Shown: positions 1-8,657, counted from the first letter of the stretch. The stretch is 39,533 nt of DNA from Acetobacteraceae bacterium (GCA_019750465.1 JAIEOP010000467.1:1-39533), one strand, 5' to 3'. Translations and numbers: made by a program. The notes: generated by a model not told the origin, from the letters alone.

Positions 1-1419
1 CGCGTCGCGCGCCGCGGCCAGGGCGTCGCGGGCGCGGCGCCGCGCGGTGGCGTCGGCGATGGTGTGCACCGTGCCGCCATCCGGCATCACCTCGGCGCGG
101 ATCTCCAGCACGCTGCCGTCGGGGAGAAGATGCTCGAAGGCACCGCTCGCCTCGGCCGCGGCGGCGCGGGTGGGGATGGCGTCTTCGGCATCGCCCCCGT
201 TCGCGCCCACCGCCGCGGCGGGGACGAGCCCGGCGACAGGCCTGCCCGCCGCGGCACGTTCCGGCGCAACGCCGAGCAGCGCGACAGCACGGGCATTGGC
301 CACGACGATGCCGCCGTCGCGGTCCGCCATGATGACACCCTGAGAGAGGTTCTCCATCAGCGACTCGATCTGCTCGCGGGCGCGCCGGCCGCCGGCGCGC
401 TTCCGCTCGACCAGCGCGACGGCGAGCGCGATCAGCGTGCTGATGATCACGCCGAGTCCGATCAGCCGGAGCCGGTTCTGCAGGAAGAAAGCGAGCGCAC
501 TGCCCGCATCGCGCGCCGCCAGCACGACGAGCGGCTGGGTCTCCAGCCGACGCATCGCAATGAAGCGGTCGGCCCCGTCCGGCAGGGCGGAACTGCGGAT
601 GGAGAAGTGCAGGCGCGCCGGATCCGCGAAGGCGACCAGCAGGTCGGGCGGGATCGTCCGCCCCAACATGGCCAGGTCCGCCGGCGCGCGGGCCAGGACG
701 ACGCCATCGAGGTTGATCAGCGCGACGCCGCCGGGCTCGGCATCGATAGCGGCGTGCAGACGCGTGAGCCCGGGCGCATCGACGGCCAGCACCACCACGC
801 CGGCGAAGCCGCCATCGCGCGTGAAGAGCGGGCGGGAGAAGCCCACGGTAGGGCGCTCAGGCCCGATCGCCGGCACCGGCACGCCGGTGATCAATCGGTC
901 GGCCGCAGGGTGGAGCATGTGCGTCCGCAGGTCCGGACGCGCCGCCAGGTCGGCGGCGCCGCCCACGGACAGCGCGCCGCGACCGCTGCCAAGGCGGACC
1001 CGCCCCTCGTGGTCGAGCACCATGCCCTGCACGATGTCGTGGCCGGCCGGATCGATCCCGGCCCAGGCGCCGAAGGCGAAGCGTTCCGGATCGCGTGCGA
1101 AGAGATCCTGGGCGAAGCGCAGCCGCGCGTCGATTGCCTCGATGCGGCGGTCGAGGCTCTCCCGCAGGGTGCTCGCCAGGGTTGCGGTGTCGCGCAGCGC
1201 GGTCTGCACCGCGCGGCCCTGATCGACGACCAGGGCGATCCCGATCAGCACCCAGACCGCCAGCGCACCGGCGACACCGGCAAGCAGTGCCGTGATGACC
1301 AGGATGCCGAGCGGCTGCGGCGTTCGGCCACGCACCAACGCTCCTGGCGCGCCCACAAATGGCCCCGAATGCGATGTGACGCGCGCCCGCACCGGCGTGG
1401 TTGGCAGCCCTTGGGTCAC
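1..1419 (-). CDS. Membrane sensor protein (dCache + PAS), C-terminus beyond window
   Basis: The reading frame on the minus strand is open from about 1419 to the left edge. Hydrophobic segments lie at about residues 37-64 and 316-332 and flank a roughly 250-residue extracytoplasmic region that resembles a double-Cache ligand-binding domain (for example LITGVPVPAIGPERPTVGFS followed by a GVVVLAVD strand). After the second membrane segment comes a PAS domain (ESLMENLSQGVIMADRDGG, then a variable loop and DATARRRARDALAAARD). This layout is typical of sensor histidine kinases or GGDEF proteins. The output domain is outside the window, so the class cannot be decided. The start is uncertain: GTG at 1419 is the most upstream reasonable codon, with further GTG codons at 1392 and downstream, and no strong ribosome-binding site. 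The downstream part is assumed to be an ordinary continuation. Confidence 0.75.
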   Translation of the reverse strand, partial: MTQGLPTTPVRARVTSHSGPFVGAPGALVRGRTPQPLGILVITALLAGVAGALAVWVLIGIALVVDQGRAVQTALRDTATLASTLRESLDRRIEAIDARLRFAQDLFARDPERFAFGAWAGIDPAGHDIVQGMVLDHEGRVRLGSGRGALSVGGAADLAARPDLRTHMLHPAADRLITGVPVPAIGPERPTVGFSRPLFTRDGGFAGVVVLAVDAPGLTRLHAAIDAEPGGVALINLDGVVLARAPADLAMLGRTIPPDLLVAFADPARLHFSIRSSALPDGADRFIAMRRLETQPLVVLAARDAGSALAFFLQNRLRLIGLGVIISTLIALAVALVERKRAGGRRAREQIESLMENLSQGVIMADRDGGIVVANARAVALLGVAPERAAAGRPVAGLVPAAAVGANGGDAEDAIPTRAAAAEASGAFEHLLPDGSVLEIRAEVMPDGGTVHTIADATARRRARDALAAARDA

Positions 1420-1503
1420 GGGCAAGGTATATCTTAAAAGCGGAGACTGGTAACGGCGAATGTGCGCTGGCGCCGCCGAATCGCACCGCTGCCGGGGGGC
1501 GCA

Positions 1504-2190
1504 TCAGGCGGCAGTGCGCAGTCCCGTCGCCCAACCCGAGAGTACGGCCAGCAGCGCCTGCGCACCGGCGGCCTGGCAGGGCTCGATGACCGGCACGCCG
1601 GCGGCGTCCTCGGCGGCCGCGACGTGGCCGGCCATGCCGGCGCAGCCGAGCACCACCACCTCCGCTCCCTGCGCCGCCAGGCTGCGGGCCGCCTGCTGCA
1701 GCCGCGCCCGCGGCGCCACCGGGTCGGTGAGCCCCTCCATCGGGATGTTCAGCGGCTCGAAACCCGCCATGCGGTCCTCGACGCCCATCGCCTGCAACAC
1801 CCGGCGCTGGCGCGGGCGGGAGGTTTCCATGAAGCCGATGATACCAAAGCGCTCGCCGCGGGCCAGCGCCGCGGCGATGGCGCAGCGCAGCATGCCGAGG
1901 ACGGGGCGGTCGGTGGCCATGCGGGCCGCCTCCACGCCCGGATCGGATACGCAGCCGATGATATAGGCGAGCGCGGGTTCGGCCTCGATGCGGCGGCAGA
2001 GCGGCTCGGCCACGCCATACCAGTCGCGCCAGGTGACGATGGCCGGCGGGCCGTCCTCGAGGCGGGTCACCTCGATGCGCGGCAGGCCGGGCGCGGCGAA
2101 GGGGGCGAGGGCGGCGGCAATGCCCCCGGTGCAGGAGACGGAGGCGTTCGGGTTGATGACCAGGATGCGGTCGGCGCTGCCAGCCGGCAT
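1504..2190 (-). CDS. Asp/Glu/hydantoin racemase family protein
   Basis: This 228-residue protein has the two-domain fold signature of the aspartate/glutamate/hydantoin racemase superfamily. The N-terminal strand is ILVINPNAS. The first catalytic cysteine, C80, is in IIGCVSDPG and the second, C183, in VVLGCAGM; in this family one cysteine deprotonates each face of the alpha carbon. The sequence around C80 (CxSDPG) is closest to the hydantoin/allantoin racemase branch (HyuE-like) rather than glutamate racemase MurI, but the substrate cannot be read from sequence. I chose ATG 2190 because the longer frame upstream runs into a tandem repeat and translates to low-complexity sequence. The gene is divergent from the DUF983 gene across a 334-bp region, and no hydantoinase or allantoinase gene is adjacent. 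Confidence 0.85.
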   Translation of the reverse strand: MPAGSADRILVINPNASVSCTGGIAAALAPFAAPGLPRIEVTRLEDGPPAIVTWRDWYGVAEPLCRRIEAEPALAYIIGCVSDPGVEAARMATDRPVLGMLRCAIAAALARGERFGIIGFMETSRPRQRRVLQAMGVEDRMAGFEPLNIPMEGLTDPVAPRARLQQAARSLAAQGAEVVVLGCAGMAGHVAAAEDAAGVPVIEPCQAAGAQALLAVLSGWATGLRTAA

Positions 2191-2524
2191 GGGAGCCTCC
2201 GGTGCTACCGCAGCGGGTGGGATCCCGGCGGTGCGCGGCGATGATAGGATGCCTGAGCACCATCCGCCCAGGGGACGGCATTCCCAGAAGACGGCATTCC
2301 CAGGGGACGGCATTCCCAGGGGACGGCATTCGGGCCGGATGGCCGCGTCCCTGCCGGACCGCATGGCTGCGCGGCGGGGAAAGCAACGCCCCGCAGGTCG
2401 TGGCGCTTGAACCGCGTGGGTCAAACCGCTCATATTGCAGTGCACAATAGCTCTGGCGCGCGGCCCCGTGCCGGGCGGCCAGCCCAGCGGCCCCACCGCG
2501 GCCCGCCCAAAGGAGGAATGCCGG
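2191..2524. other. Divergent intergenic region with tandem repeat
   Basis: These 334 bases separate two divergent genes and should carry both promoters. I see the 4 x 16 bp repeat and a good ribosome-binding site for the plus-strand gene (AGGAGG at 2511-2516). No convincing -35/-10 pair was found. Reading frames that extend across it are low-complexity and are not credible. Confidence 0.5.
2271..2334. repeat. Four tandem copies of a 16-bp unit
   Basis: The unit GGGGACGGCATTCCCA occurs at 2271-2286, 2287-2302 (first three bases after G changed to AAG), 2303-2318 and 2319-2334 (last three bases changed). Each unit contains short inverted ends (GGGA...TCCC). The array lies between the divergent starts of the racemase gene (2190) and the DUF983 gene (2525), so it could carry a repeated protein-binding site or be a neutral minisatellite. 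Confidence 0.9.
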
Positions 2525-2992
2525 ATGCGCTGGTCCCCGCCGCCATCCCACGCCGCGCCGCCCTATGTCGTACCGCCGCTCGGCCTGGCGGTACGCCGCG
2601 GTGTTGCCAACCGCTGCCCGGTCTGTGGTGGAGGGCGGATCTTCGCCGGCTACCTGACCGTGGTGCAAAGCTGCGTCGCCTGCGGTGCGCCGCTTGGCCG
2701 GCTGCGGGCGGACGACGCGCCGCCCTATTTCACCATCCTGCTCACCGGCCACATCCTGGTGCCCGGCGTGCTCTGGGTGGAGAAGGCCTACATGCCGCCG
2801 ATGTGGTTGCACATGGTGGTGTGGCTGCCTCTGTTCACCATCGTCTGCATGCTGCTGCTGAGGCCCATCAAGGGCGCCGTCGTGGGCTGGATGGTGCGGC
2901 TGGGCTTCACCGGGGACGAGCATGCGCCGGACTCCGGCCAGCCGTTGGCGCCGGCCCGGGCTCCGGCGCGCGGGGCAGACAGGGATGGCTAA
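2525..2992 (+). CDS. DUF983 family membrane protein
   Basis: This 155-residue protein has two CxxC pairs (C31/C34 in NRCPVCGGG and C50/C53 in SCVACG) that look like a small zinc ribbon, followed by two hydrophobic segments (about residues 67-82 around PPYFTILLTGHILVPGVLW and 93-115 around LHMVVWLPLFTIVCMLLL). This arrangement is characteristic of DUF983 proteins of alphaproteobacteria, whose role is not established. ATG 2525 was chosen because AGGAGG lies 8 bases upstream; the frame is open further upstream but without such a site. Its stop overlaps the start of the UPF0262 gene, so the two are probably co-transcribed. Confidence 0.85.
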   Translation: MRWSPPPSHAAPPYVVPPLGLAVRRGVANRCPVCGGGRIFAGYLTVVQSCVACGAPLGRLRADDAPPYFTILLTGHILVPGVLWVEKAYMPPMWLHMVVWLPLFTIVCMLLLRPIKGAVVGWMVRLGFTGDEHAPDSGQPLAPARAPARGADRDG

Positions 2993-3530
2993 GCTCGCCG
3001 ATACCGCCGCACGGGTGCGTGATACCGAGGCGTCGACGGCATCCGCGGCAGGGGAGACCCAACGGCGGTTGTCCCGGATCGAATTGCCCGACGCCTCGCC
3101 GTTGCCCTCGGCCTATGCCGACGCGGATCGGCGCCAGGCCGTGGCCGACCTGATCGCCACCAACCGCTTCGATCCGGCCGGCGTCGAGCATCCGGGGCCC
3201 TTCGCGCTGCACCTGATGGTGCGAGACGGCCGGCTGATCCTCGACATCCGCGACCCCGGCACGGATGCGCCGCTGCGCGCGGTGGTGCTGGCGCTTGGCC
3301 CGTTCCGGCGGCTGATCAAGGATTACCACCTGATCATCGAAAGCCATGAGCGGGCGGTGATGGAAGGCGGTCACGAGGCGCGCATCCAGGCGATCGACAT
3401 GGGCCGGCGCGGCCTGCACAACGAGGGGGCGGCGCTGCTGGAGCAGCGGCTCGGCACCTGGATCACCGTGGATTTCGAGACGGCGCGGCGACTGTTCACG
3501 CTGGTCTGCGCGCTGCACCAGCGCATCTGA
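2985..3530 (+). CDS. UPF0262 family protein
   Basis: This 181-residue protein matches the alphaproteobacterial UPF0262 family: motifs FALHLMVRDGRLILDIRD, LGPFRRLIKDYHLIIESH, and the C-terminal FETARRLFTLVCALHQRI. The family is found almost only in Alphaproteobacteria and has no assigned function. The N-terminal 30 residues are variable and charged. ATG 2985 overlaps the stop codon of the DUF983 gene by 8 bases, which suggests translational coupling. This conserved pair supports the alphaproteobacterial assignment of the window. Confidence 0.9.
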   Translation: MAKLADTAARVRDTEASTASAAGETQRRLSRIELPDASPLPSAYADADRRQAVADLIATNRFDPAGVEHPGPFALHLMVRDGRLILDIRDPGTDAPLRAVVLALGPFRRLIKDYHLIIESHERAVMEGGHEARIQAIDMGRRGLHNEGAALLEQRLGTWITVDFETARRLFTLVCALHQRI

Positions 3531-3649
3531 CGCGGCGGCGGCGCCTGCGTGGGCGTCGAACCGGGCGGGGCGGCATGGGGCCGGCGCGGCCGGATCGGCA
3601 CGGCGGCACCCGGTTGCCCCGGCCGCGGCGGCACCGCATCTCCCTGCCC

Positions 3650-4750
3650 ATGAAGATCGACGGCATCCCGACCCGCAGCGTCGCCGTGGACCCCGAGGAT
3701 GGCTGGTCAGTCCGCATCCTGGACCAGACGCGGTTGCCCTGGGTGCTGGACCGGCTGCGCCTGACCGACGAGGCGCAGGTGGCCCATGCCATCCGGACCA
3801 TGCAGACCCGAGGCGCGCCGCTGATCGGCGCGGTCGCCGCCCATGGCGTGGCTCTCGCCCTGCGGCGCGATGCCTCGACCACCAATCTCGACGCGGTGGT
3901 GGCGATGCTGGCGGCAACCCGCCCGACGGCGATCAACCTGCGCTGGGCGCTGGACCGCATGCGCGCCCGGCTGCACAATCTGGCCCCTGCCGACCGTGTC
4001 GCCGCCGCCTATGCCGAGGCGGCAGCCATCGCCGACGACGATGTCGAGACCTGCCGGCGCATCGGCGAGCACGGGCTGCCGCTGCTGCGCGAGATCGCCG
4101 CGCGCAAGCCCGCGGGCGCGCAGCGGGTGAACGTATTGACCCACTGCAATGCCGGCTGGCTGGCGACGGTCGACTACGGCACCGCCCTCTCGCCCATCTA
4201 CCAGGCGCATGACGCGGGGCTCGACATCCATGTCTGGGTCGATGAGACCCGCCCGCGCAACCAGGGCGCGGCGCTGACGGCCTGGGAGCTGGGCCGCCAC
4301 GGCGTGCCGCACACCGTGATCGCCGACAATGCCGGCGGCCACCTGATGCAGCACGGCGAGGTGGATATCTGCATCGTCGGCACGGACCGCGTGACCCGCA
4401 CCGGCGATGTCGCCAACAAGATCGGCACCTACCTGAAGGCGCTGGCGGCGCGCGACAACGGAGTGCCCTTCTGGGTGGCGCTGCCGCATTCCACCATCGA
4501 CTGGACGGTCGCGGACGGGGTGGCGGAGATCCCGATCGAGGAACGCGCCGAGGCGGAGGTGACGGAGATGACCGGCCGCACCGCGGACGGGCGCCTCGAG
4601 ACGGTGCGCATCACGCCCCTCGGCAGTCCCGGCGCCAACCCGGCCTTCGACGTGACCCCGGCGCGGCTGGTGACCGGGCTGATCACCGAGCGCGGCCGCT
4701 GCGGCGCCTCGGAGGCAGGGCTGCGCGGGCTCTACCCCGAAGCCCCCTGA
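3650..4750 (+). CDS. mtnA: S-methyl-5-thioribose-1-phosphate isomerase
   Basis: MtnA converts 5-methylthioribose 1-phosphate to methylthioribulose 1-phosphate in the cytoplasmic methionine salvage pathway. The 366-residue length is normal for the family. Visible signatures are MQTRGAPLIGAVAAHG near residue 51, THCNAGW with the catalytic cysteine C166, and VGTDRVTRTGDVANKIGTY with the catalytic aspartate D246; these positions are close to C160 and D240 of the Bacillus enzyme. ATG 3650 begins MKIDGIPTRSV, which fits the family N-terminus; the frame is open for 25 more codons upstream, but those are low-complexity. No other mtn gene is adjacent, so the rest of the pathway must lie elsewhere. Confidence 0.95.
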   Translation: MKIDGIPTRSVAVDPEDGWSVRILDQTRLPWVLDRLRLTDEAQVAHAIRTMQTRGAPLIGAVAAHGVALALRRDASTTNLDAVVAMLAATRPTAINLRWALDRMRARLHNLAPADRVAAAYAEAAAIADDDVETCRRIGEHGLPLLREIAARKPAGAQRVNVLTHCNAGWLATVDYGTALSPIYQAHDAGLDIHVWVDETRPRNQGAALTAWELGRHGVPHTVIADNAGGHLMQHGEVDICIVGTDRVTRTGDVANKIGTYLKALAARDNGVPFWVALPHSTIDWTVADGVAEIPIEERAEAEVTEMTGRTADGRLETVRITPLGSPGANPAFDVTPARLVTGLITERGRCGASEAGLRGLYPEAP

Positions 4751-4756
4751 GCCGGC

Positions 4757-5017
4757 CTATCCTGCGGAGCGCTGGGGCAATCCCAAAGGCACCTGTCCGC
4801 GCCGCTCGAACCGGTCCGCCGGCGTTCCCGCGGCGCCTCGCCGGTCGAGCAGGGCAAGGCCGAGGATCAGCAGCGCCCCCGCGACCACCGCACCCCAGAA
4901 GGCCAGCATGGGCGGCATCCGCCCTGGTGCCAAGGCATCCGACAGCAGCAGCGCCACGAGGGCGCAGACCAGCGTCATGGCGGTGCCGATGAGGGAGCAG
5001 GCGATGCGCTGCAGCAT
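4757..5017 (-). CDS. Small two-helix membrane protein of unknown function
   Basis: This 86-residue protein has two clear hydrophobic segments: CSLIGTAMTLVCALVALLL at about residues 6-24 and MLAFWGAVVAGALLILGLAL at about residues 36-55. A short basic cytosolic tail follows (LLDRRGAAG...). GGAGG lies 9 bases before ATG 5017 and favours this start over the longer upstream frame. It converges on mtnA with a 6-bp gap. I do not recognise the family, and nothing in the context assigns a role. Confidence 0.6.
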   Translation of the reverse strand: MLQRIACSLIGTAMTLVCALVALLLSDALAPGRMPPMLAFWGAVVAGALLILGLALLDRRGAAGTPADRFERRGQVPLGLPQRSAG

Positions 5018-5244
5018 GATGGCGAGCCTCCGCGACCGGGTTGGTCCGAATGCAACCCCGACTCGCAGGCAGTTTCGCGCCCGGCCTGGGGCGAATTGAT
5101 GGCAAGGCGCTGCGACGTCGCCCCCGGCCCACACTGCCGCGTGCGACAAGGCCGTGCTGTCATCCAATCATCATGCCGCTACCATTCGGACGATGAGGCG
5201 GATCGCCTAACAGGGCTCGCCGCGACAGCAGCCGGAGCCCCCGC

Positions 5245-6567
5245 ATGCGCCCAACGCCCCTCGCCCTGCTCGCCTGGATCCTATTCGTTGGCGCTGCCGC
5301 GGCCCAGCCGGGCAGCCGGCTTGGGGATCAAGCCGCAGCGGCCGGAAGCGCGCAGCCCTCGCCGATCTTCGGCATGCGGGGTGGGCGACCGACGCTTACG
5401 CTCGGCGACGGCTCGCTCACCATCCAGCCCGTTCTTCGCCTGGACGCCGATTTTGGCGGCTTCTTCGACCAGCCCCGGTATTTCAACGACCAGCCGCCTC
5501 GCTTTCTCGACAGCAATCGGCGCGGCGTGCCGGAACACGGCATGGCGATGCGTCGCGCCCGGGTCGGGCTGCAGGGTACCTTCCTGACCGATTTCAGCTA
5601 CAACTTCACCTGGGAATTCGGCCAGGCGCCGGGCAGCCAATTCGACCCTGTGGAGTTCAGCCGGCTCTACCAACTTCAGGCGGCCTATACGGGCTGGCGC
5701 TGGATCACGCCGCGCATCGGCGCCTATACGCTGTCGCACACCATCGAATTCTCCATGAGTTCCTTCGAGCTGCCCCTGATGGAGCGGCCCTCGATCCTGA
5801 TCGTGGCCGCGAGCCTGGCCTCCGGCACCAGCCGCCTGGCGATCGGCGGCGAGGCCCGGGGCGAGCGCTGGTTCGCGGCCGCCTATGTTTCGGACGGAAC
5901 CACCACCACGCTGAACGACGGACGCCAGCGCGGGCTGGTGGGGCGGGCCAACGTCATGGCGGTGGATTCGGGCTGGGCGAAGCTGGTCCTGGGCATGAAC
6001 GGCGCGCTGCAGCTCGAGCCGGGCACCCGGGGTGCCGCCGACACCATCCGGCTGCGCGACTATCCGGAATTGCGGCTCGACCCGACACGGCTGCTCGACA
6101 CGCGCGCCATCGCGGCGGGCTCGGGTTATGCCGTCGGGCCCGAGCTCTCGGCGCTGCTCGGCCCGCTCTACCTTCAGGCGGAGTACCAGCGGGTGCGCCT
6201 CGACGGGACCCGCGGTACGCCGGACAAGGATTTCTGGGGCTACTACGTGACCGCGACGGTGCCGCTGCTGGGGGCGCCGCGGCGCTACGACCGCAGCCGC
6301 GGCGTATTCATCAGGCCGCGCTTCGAGGAGCTGAACCCCAAGGCGAACGAGTGGGGCTGGCTCGAGCTCGCGGCGCGCTACAGCTACATCAACCTGAACG
6401 ACGCCCCGACACGCGGCGGCAGCCAGGGCATCGTCTCGCTTGGCCTGAACTACTACCCGGCGAGCCGGCTGCGCTTCACGCTGCAATACAGCAACGGCGC
6501 GGTGAAGCTGGATGGCCCGGACCGGAGCTTCCAGGCGGTGGCGGGGCGGCTGTCCTTCAACTGGTAA
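5245..6567 (+). CDS. OprP/OprO-like outer-membrane porin
   Basis: This 440-residue protein has a signal peptide (LALLAWILFVGAAAAQ, cleavage near residue 21). It then has the layout of the phosphate-selective porin O/P family: an early strand LTLGDGSLTIQPVLRLDADF, an arginine-containing segment GMAMRRARVGLQGTF, then SYNFTWEFGQAPGS. Alternating hydrophobic/polar beta-strands continue to the C-terminus, which ends in the typical outer-membrane terminal aromatic residue (LSFNW). Family members form trimeric beta-barrels; many alphaproteobacterial relatives are not phosphate specific, so the substrate is unknown. The start ATG follows GGAGCCCCC. The gene stands alone and is followed immediately by a MITE-like repeat. 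Confidence 0.85.
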   Translation: MRPTPLALLAWILFVGAAAAQPGSRLGDQAAAAGSAQPSPIFGMRGGRPTLTLGDGSLTIQPVLRLDADFGGFFDQPRYFNDQPPRFLDSNRRGVPEHGMAMRRARVGLQGTFLTDFSYNFTWEFGQAPGSQFDPVEFSRLYQLQAAYTGWRWITPRIGAYTLSHTIEFSMSSFELPLMERPSILIVAASLASGTSRLAIGGEARGERWFAAAYVSDGTTTTLNDGRQRGLVGRANVMAVDSGWAKLVLGMNGALQLEPGTRGAADTIRLRDYPELRLDPTRLLDTRAIAAGSGYAVGPELSALLGPLYLQAEYQRVRLDGTRGTPDKDFWGYYVTATVPLLGAPRRYDRSRGVFIRPRFEELNPKANEWGWLELAARYSYINLNDAPTRGGSQGIVSLGLNYYPASRLRFTLQYSNGAVKLDGPDRSFQAVAGRLSFNW

Positions 6568-6725
6568 TACCAACGCGCGTTGATGTTGACACATCAACGC
6601 CCCTCAGACGCCGGGCGCCGCGCATCCGCGCGGCTTGGCTTCGCGCCATTGGGCGCGGGCCGCGTCCGCGGCCTCGGCGCGCCATCTGGCGCGCCGCATG
6701 GGTCAGCCTTTGACCGAGTTGGTAT
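6567..6725. repeat. MITE-like repeat, copy 1
   Basis: This roughly 159-bp element is bounded by 8-bp inverted ends, ATACCAAC (6567-6574) and GTTGGTAT (6718-6725). Near its left end is a perfect 8-bp hairpin, GTTGATGT (6579-6586) and ACATCAAC (6591-6598), with a TGAC loop. A second copy is at 28852-28971; over the 60 bases from 6579 the two copies match at 56 positions. It contains no gene. It begins at the last base of the porin stop codon, so it may also act in transcription termination. Confidence 0.85.
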
Positions 6726-6877
6726 AACGCCCGCCCGTTGGGCAGCGGCCGCGGCGCACGCCCGGATGACGGGCAGCCGAAGGGGCATGCCGGCGCGAAT
6801 GCCCTCTCCGTCCCGGTTGCCTCACCCGACGGGATGGGGGACGCTTCGGCGACACCGAAGGCAGCCGGAGAAGCCCC

Positions 6878-7780
6878 ATGCCGAGACCCGCATTCATCCC
6901 GCGCCTCGCCGCGCTCGGCCTTGCCACGGGGCTGCTGCTCGGCGGCCCGGCAATGGGCCCGGCCCTGGCGCAGACCACGGTGGGGCCCGCCAATACGGGC
7001 CAGCCGCCGCTGCGCTGCGCCGTGGACGGCACCTTCGCGCCACATGCCTTCCCGTCGCTGCAGGGCGGGGTGCAGGGCTTCCAGGTGGACCTCTTTGCCG
7101 AGGTGGCGCGGAAGCTCAACCGGCAGATCGTGATCGACAGCGCCAGTTTTTCCGGCCTGATCCCGGCGATGAACGCCGGGCGCTACGACTTCCTCTGCGC
7201 CCCGACGACGGTGACGCGGGAGCGGGCGGAGAACCTGCTGTTCACCGAGGGCTATCTCTGGACGGAACTGCAATTCGGCATCCGGCGGGGAACGCCGCCC
7301 ATCAGGTCCGAGGAGGACCTGCGCGGCAAGACCATCAGCGTGAACAAGGGCACGCCCTATGAGCAGTGGGTGACCAACAACCGGGAGCGGCTGAACCTGA
7401 CCCTGCTGGCCTTCGACACCCAGCCCGACGCGGTGCAGGCGGTGATCCAGGGCCGCGCCTATGCTAACCTCTCGGGCAACACGGTGGTGAAGTACAGCGC
7501 GTCGCGCACGCCGCAATACGTGGCCGACTTCGTCCTGCCCGGCTCGCGCATGCATTGGGCCACGCCCTTCCGCCGCGACAGCGCCGAGATGCGTGCCACC
7601 ATCGAGCACGTCATCGAATGCCTGAAGCAGGACGGCACCGTAGCCCGACTGTCCGAGAAGTGGTTCGGCGCGCCGCCGAAGCCGGACGACGCCGAGCGCG
7701 TGACCTTCCCCGGCTACGGCCCGCCGGGGCTGCCGAACTACGACGCGACGCCGAGCCGCTCCGGCTGCACCGCCGGGTGA
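6878..7780 (+). CDS. Polar amino acid ABC transporter, substrate-binding protein
   Basis: This 300-residue protein has a signal peptide (about residues 1-32, ending GPALAQ) and the family 3 solute-binding fold (SBP_bac_3). Typical motifs are GFQVDLFAEVARKLNR, IPAMNAGRYDFLCAPTTVT, LRGKTISVNKGTPYE, and KWFGAPP near the C-terminus. It binds a polar amino acid or related compound in the periplasm and delivers it to the permeases at 9308 and 10002. It has four cysteines, at least two of which could pair. The following ATPase gene starts 86 bp downstream, after a strong stem-loop, an arrangement often seen where binding protein is made in excess of the membrane complex. Confidence 0.9.
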   Translation: MPRPAFIPRLAALGLATGLLLGGPAMGPALAQTTVGPANTGQPPLRCAVDGTFAPHAFPSLQGGVQGFQVDLFAEVARKLNRQIVIDSASFSGLIPAMNAGRYDFLCAPTTVTRERAENLLFTEGYLWTELQFGIRRGTPPIRSEEDLRGKTISVNKGTPYEQWVTNNRERLNLTLLAFDTQPDAVQAVIQGRAYANLSGNTVVKYSASRTPQYVADFVLPGSRMHWATPFRRDSAEMRATIEHVIECLKQDGTVARLSEKWFGAPPKPDDAERVTFPGYGPPGLPNYDATPSRSGCTAG

Positions 7781-7799
7781 GTGTGGTCCTGGTCTCGTC

Positions 7800-7823
7800 C
7801 CCTCCCCCGCCGGTGGGGGAGGG
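7800..7823. promoter_or_regulatory. GC-rich stem-loop between binding-protein and ATPase genes
   Basis: CCCTCCCCC (7800-7808) and GGGGGAGGG (7815-7823) form a perfect 9-bp stem with a GCCGGT loop. It has no U-tract, so it is more likely an mRNA-stabilising or attenuating REP-like element than a full terminator. It lies 20 bp after the binding-protein stop. Confidence 0.6.
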
Positions 7824-7866
7824 CCGGGGTGGGGGTGGCGCCGCCCACCGGGACGGAGTCTGACCC

Positions 7867-8631
7867 GTGCCCTCAGCCTCATCACCCCCGTCCCAGGCGC
7901 CGATCATCGCCGCCCGCGGCATCCACAAGCATTTCGGCGCCCTGCACGTGCTGCGCGGCGTCGATCTCGTGGTCGCGGAGCGCGAGTTCGTCTTCATCAT
8001 CGGCCCCTCGGGGTCCGGGAAATCCACGCTGCTGCGCTGCCTGAACCGGCTCGAGGAGCCCTCCGCCGGCTCCATCACCATCGACGGCACCGACATCCTG
8101 GACCGCCGCACCGACATCAACGCGGCGCGGCGGCGGATCGGCATGGTGTTCCAGTCCTTCAACCTCTACCCGCACATGACCGCCCTCGGGAACGTCGCCC
8201 TCGCCCTGCGCAAGGTGATCGGCCTGCCGCGCGGTGAGGCCGAGGCGCGGGCGGCGGCGGCGCTGGAGCGGGTGCACCTGGCCGACCGCGCCGGCCATAC
8301 GCCCGGCCAGCTCTCCGGCGGGCAGCAGCAGCGCGTGGCGATCGCGCGGGCCATCGCGCTGGAGCCGCGGGTGATGCTGTTCGACGAGCCCACCAGCGCC
8401 CTCGATCCCGAGTTGGTGGGGGGCGTGCTGCAGGTGATGCGGGAGCTGCGTGAGGACGGCATGACCATGGTGGTGGTCAGCCACGAGATGGGCTTCGCCC
8501 GCGCCGCCGCCGACCGGGTGGTATTCATGGCCGATGGCGTGATCGTTGAGCAGGGCCCGCCGGAGCAGGTCCTCGGCGCGCCGCTGCACGACCGCACGCG
8601 CGCCTTCATCCGGCAGGTGGAGCGGCATTGA
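7867..8631 (+). CDS. Polar amino acid ABC transporter, ATP-binding protein
   Basis: This 254-residue GlnQ/HisP-type ATPase powers the transporter encoded around it. The Walker A motif GPSGSGKST is at residues 46-54, the ABC signature LSGGQQQR starts at residue 149, Walker [13 protein letters not shown] starts at residue 169 with D173/E174, and the switch histidine is in [11 protein letters not shown]. The length is standard. The start is GTG 7867; no ATG precedes the conserved [15 protein letters not shown] segment. The two permease genes do not follow directly: a 676-bp gap to the first permease holds an antisense MORN gene. Confidence 0.95.
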   Translation: MPSASSPPSQAPIIAARGIHKHFGALHVLRGVDLVVAEREFVFIIGPSGSGKSTLLRCLNRLEEPSAGSITIDGTDILDRRTDINAARRRIGMVFQSFNLYPHMTALGNVALALRKVIGLPRGEAEARAAAALERVHLADRAGHTPGQLSGGQQQRVAIARAIALEPRVMLFDEPTSALDPELVGGVLQVMRELREDGMTMVVVSHEMGFARAAADRVVFMADGVIVEQGPPEQVLGAPLHDRTRAFIRQVERH

Positions 8632-8657
8632 AGGTGCCGCCGCTCCGCCCTGCCCGC

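Noticed and set aside
2271-2334. Possible short CRISPR array
   Set aside because: The 16-bp units are directly abutting with no spacers and no cas genes are nearby; it is a simple tandem repeat.
857-2923. Very long open frame on the minus strand across the sensor, racemase and DUF983 region
   Set aside because: It translates to Arg/Gly/His/Pro-rich low-complexity sequence and overlaps genes with clear family motifs; it is a shadow of high third-position GC.
3531-3649. SAM-type riboswitch upstream of mtnA
   Set aside because: The leader is short and GC-rich and I could not find the conserved core or a plausible pairing pattern.
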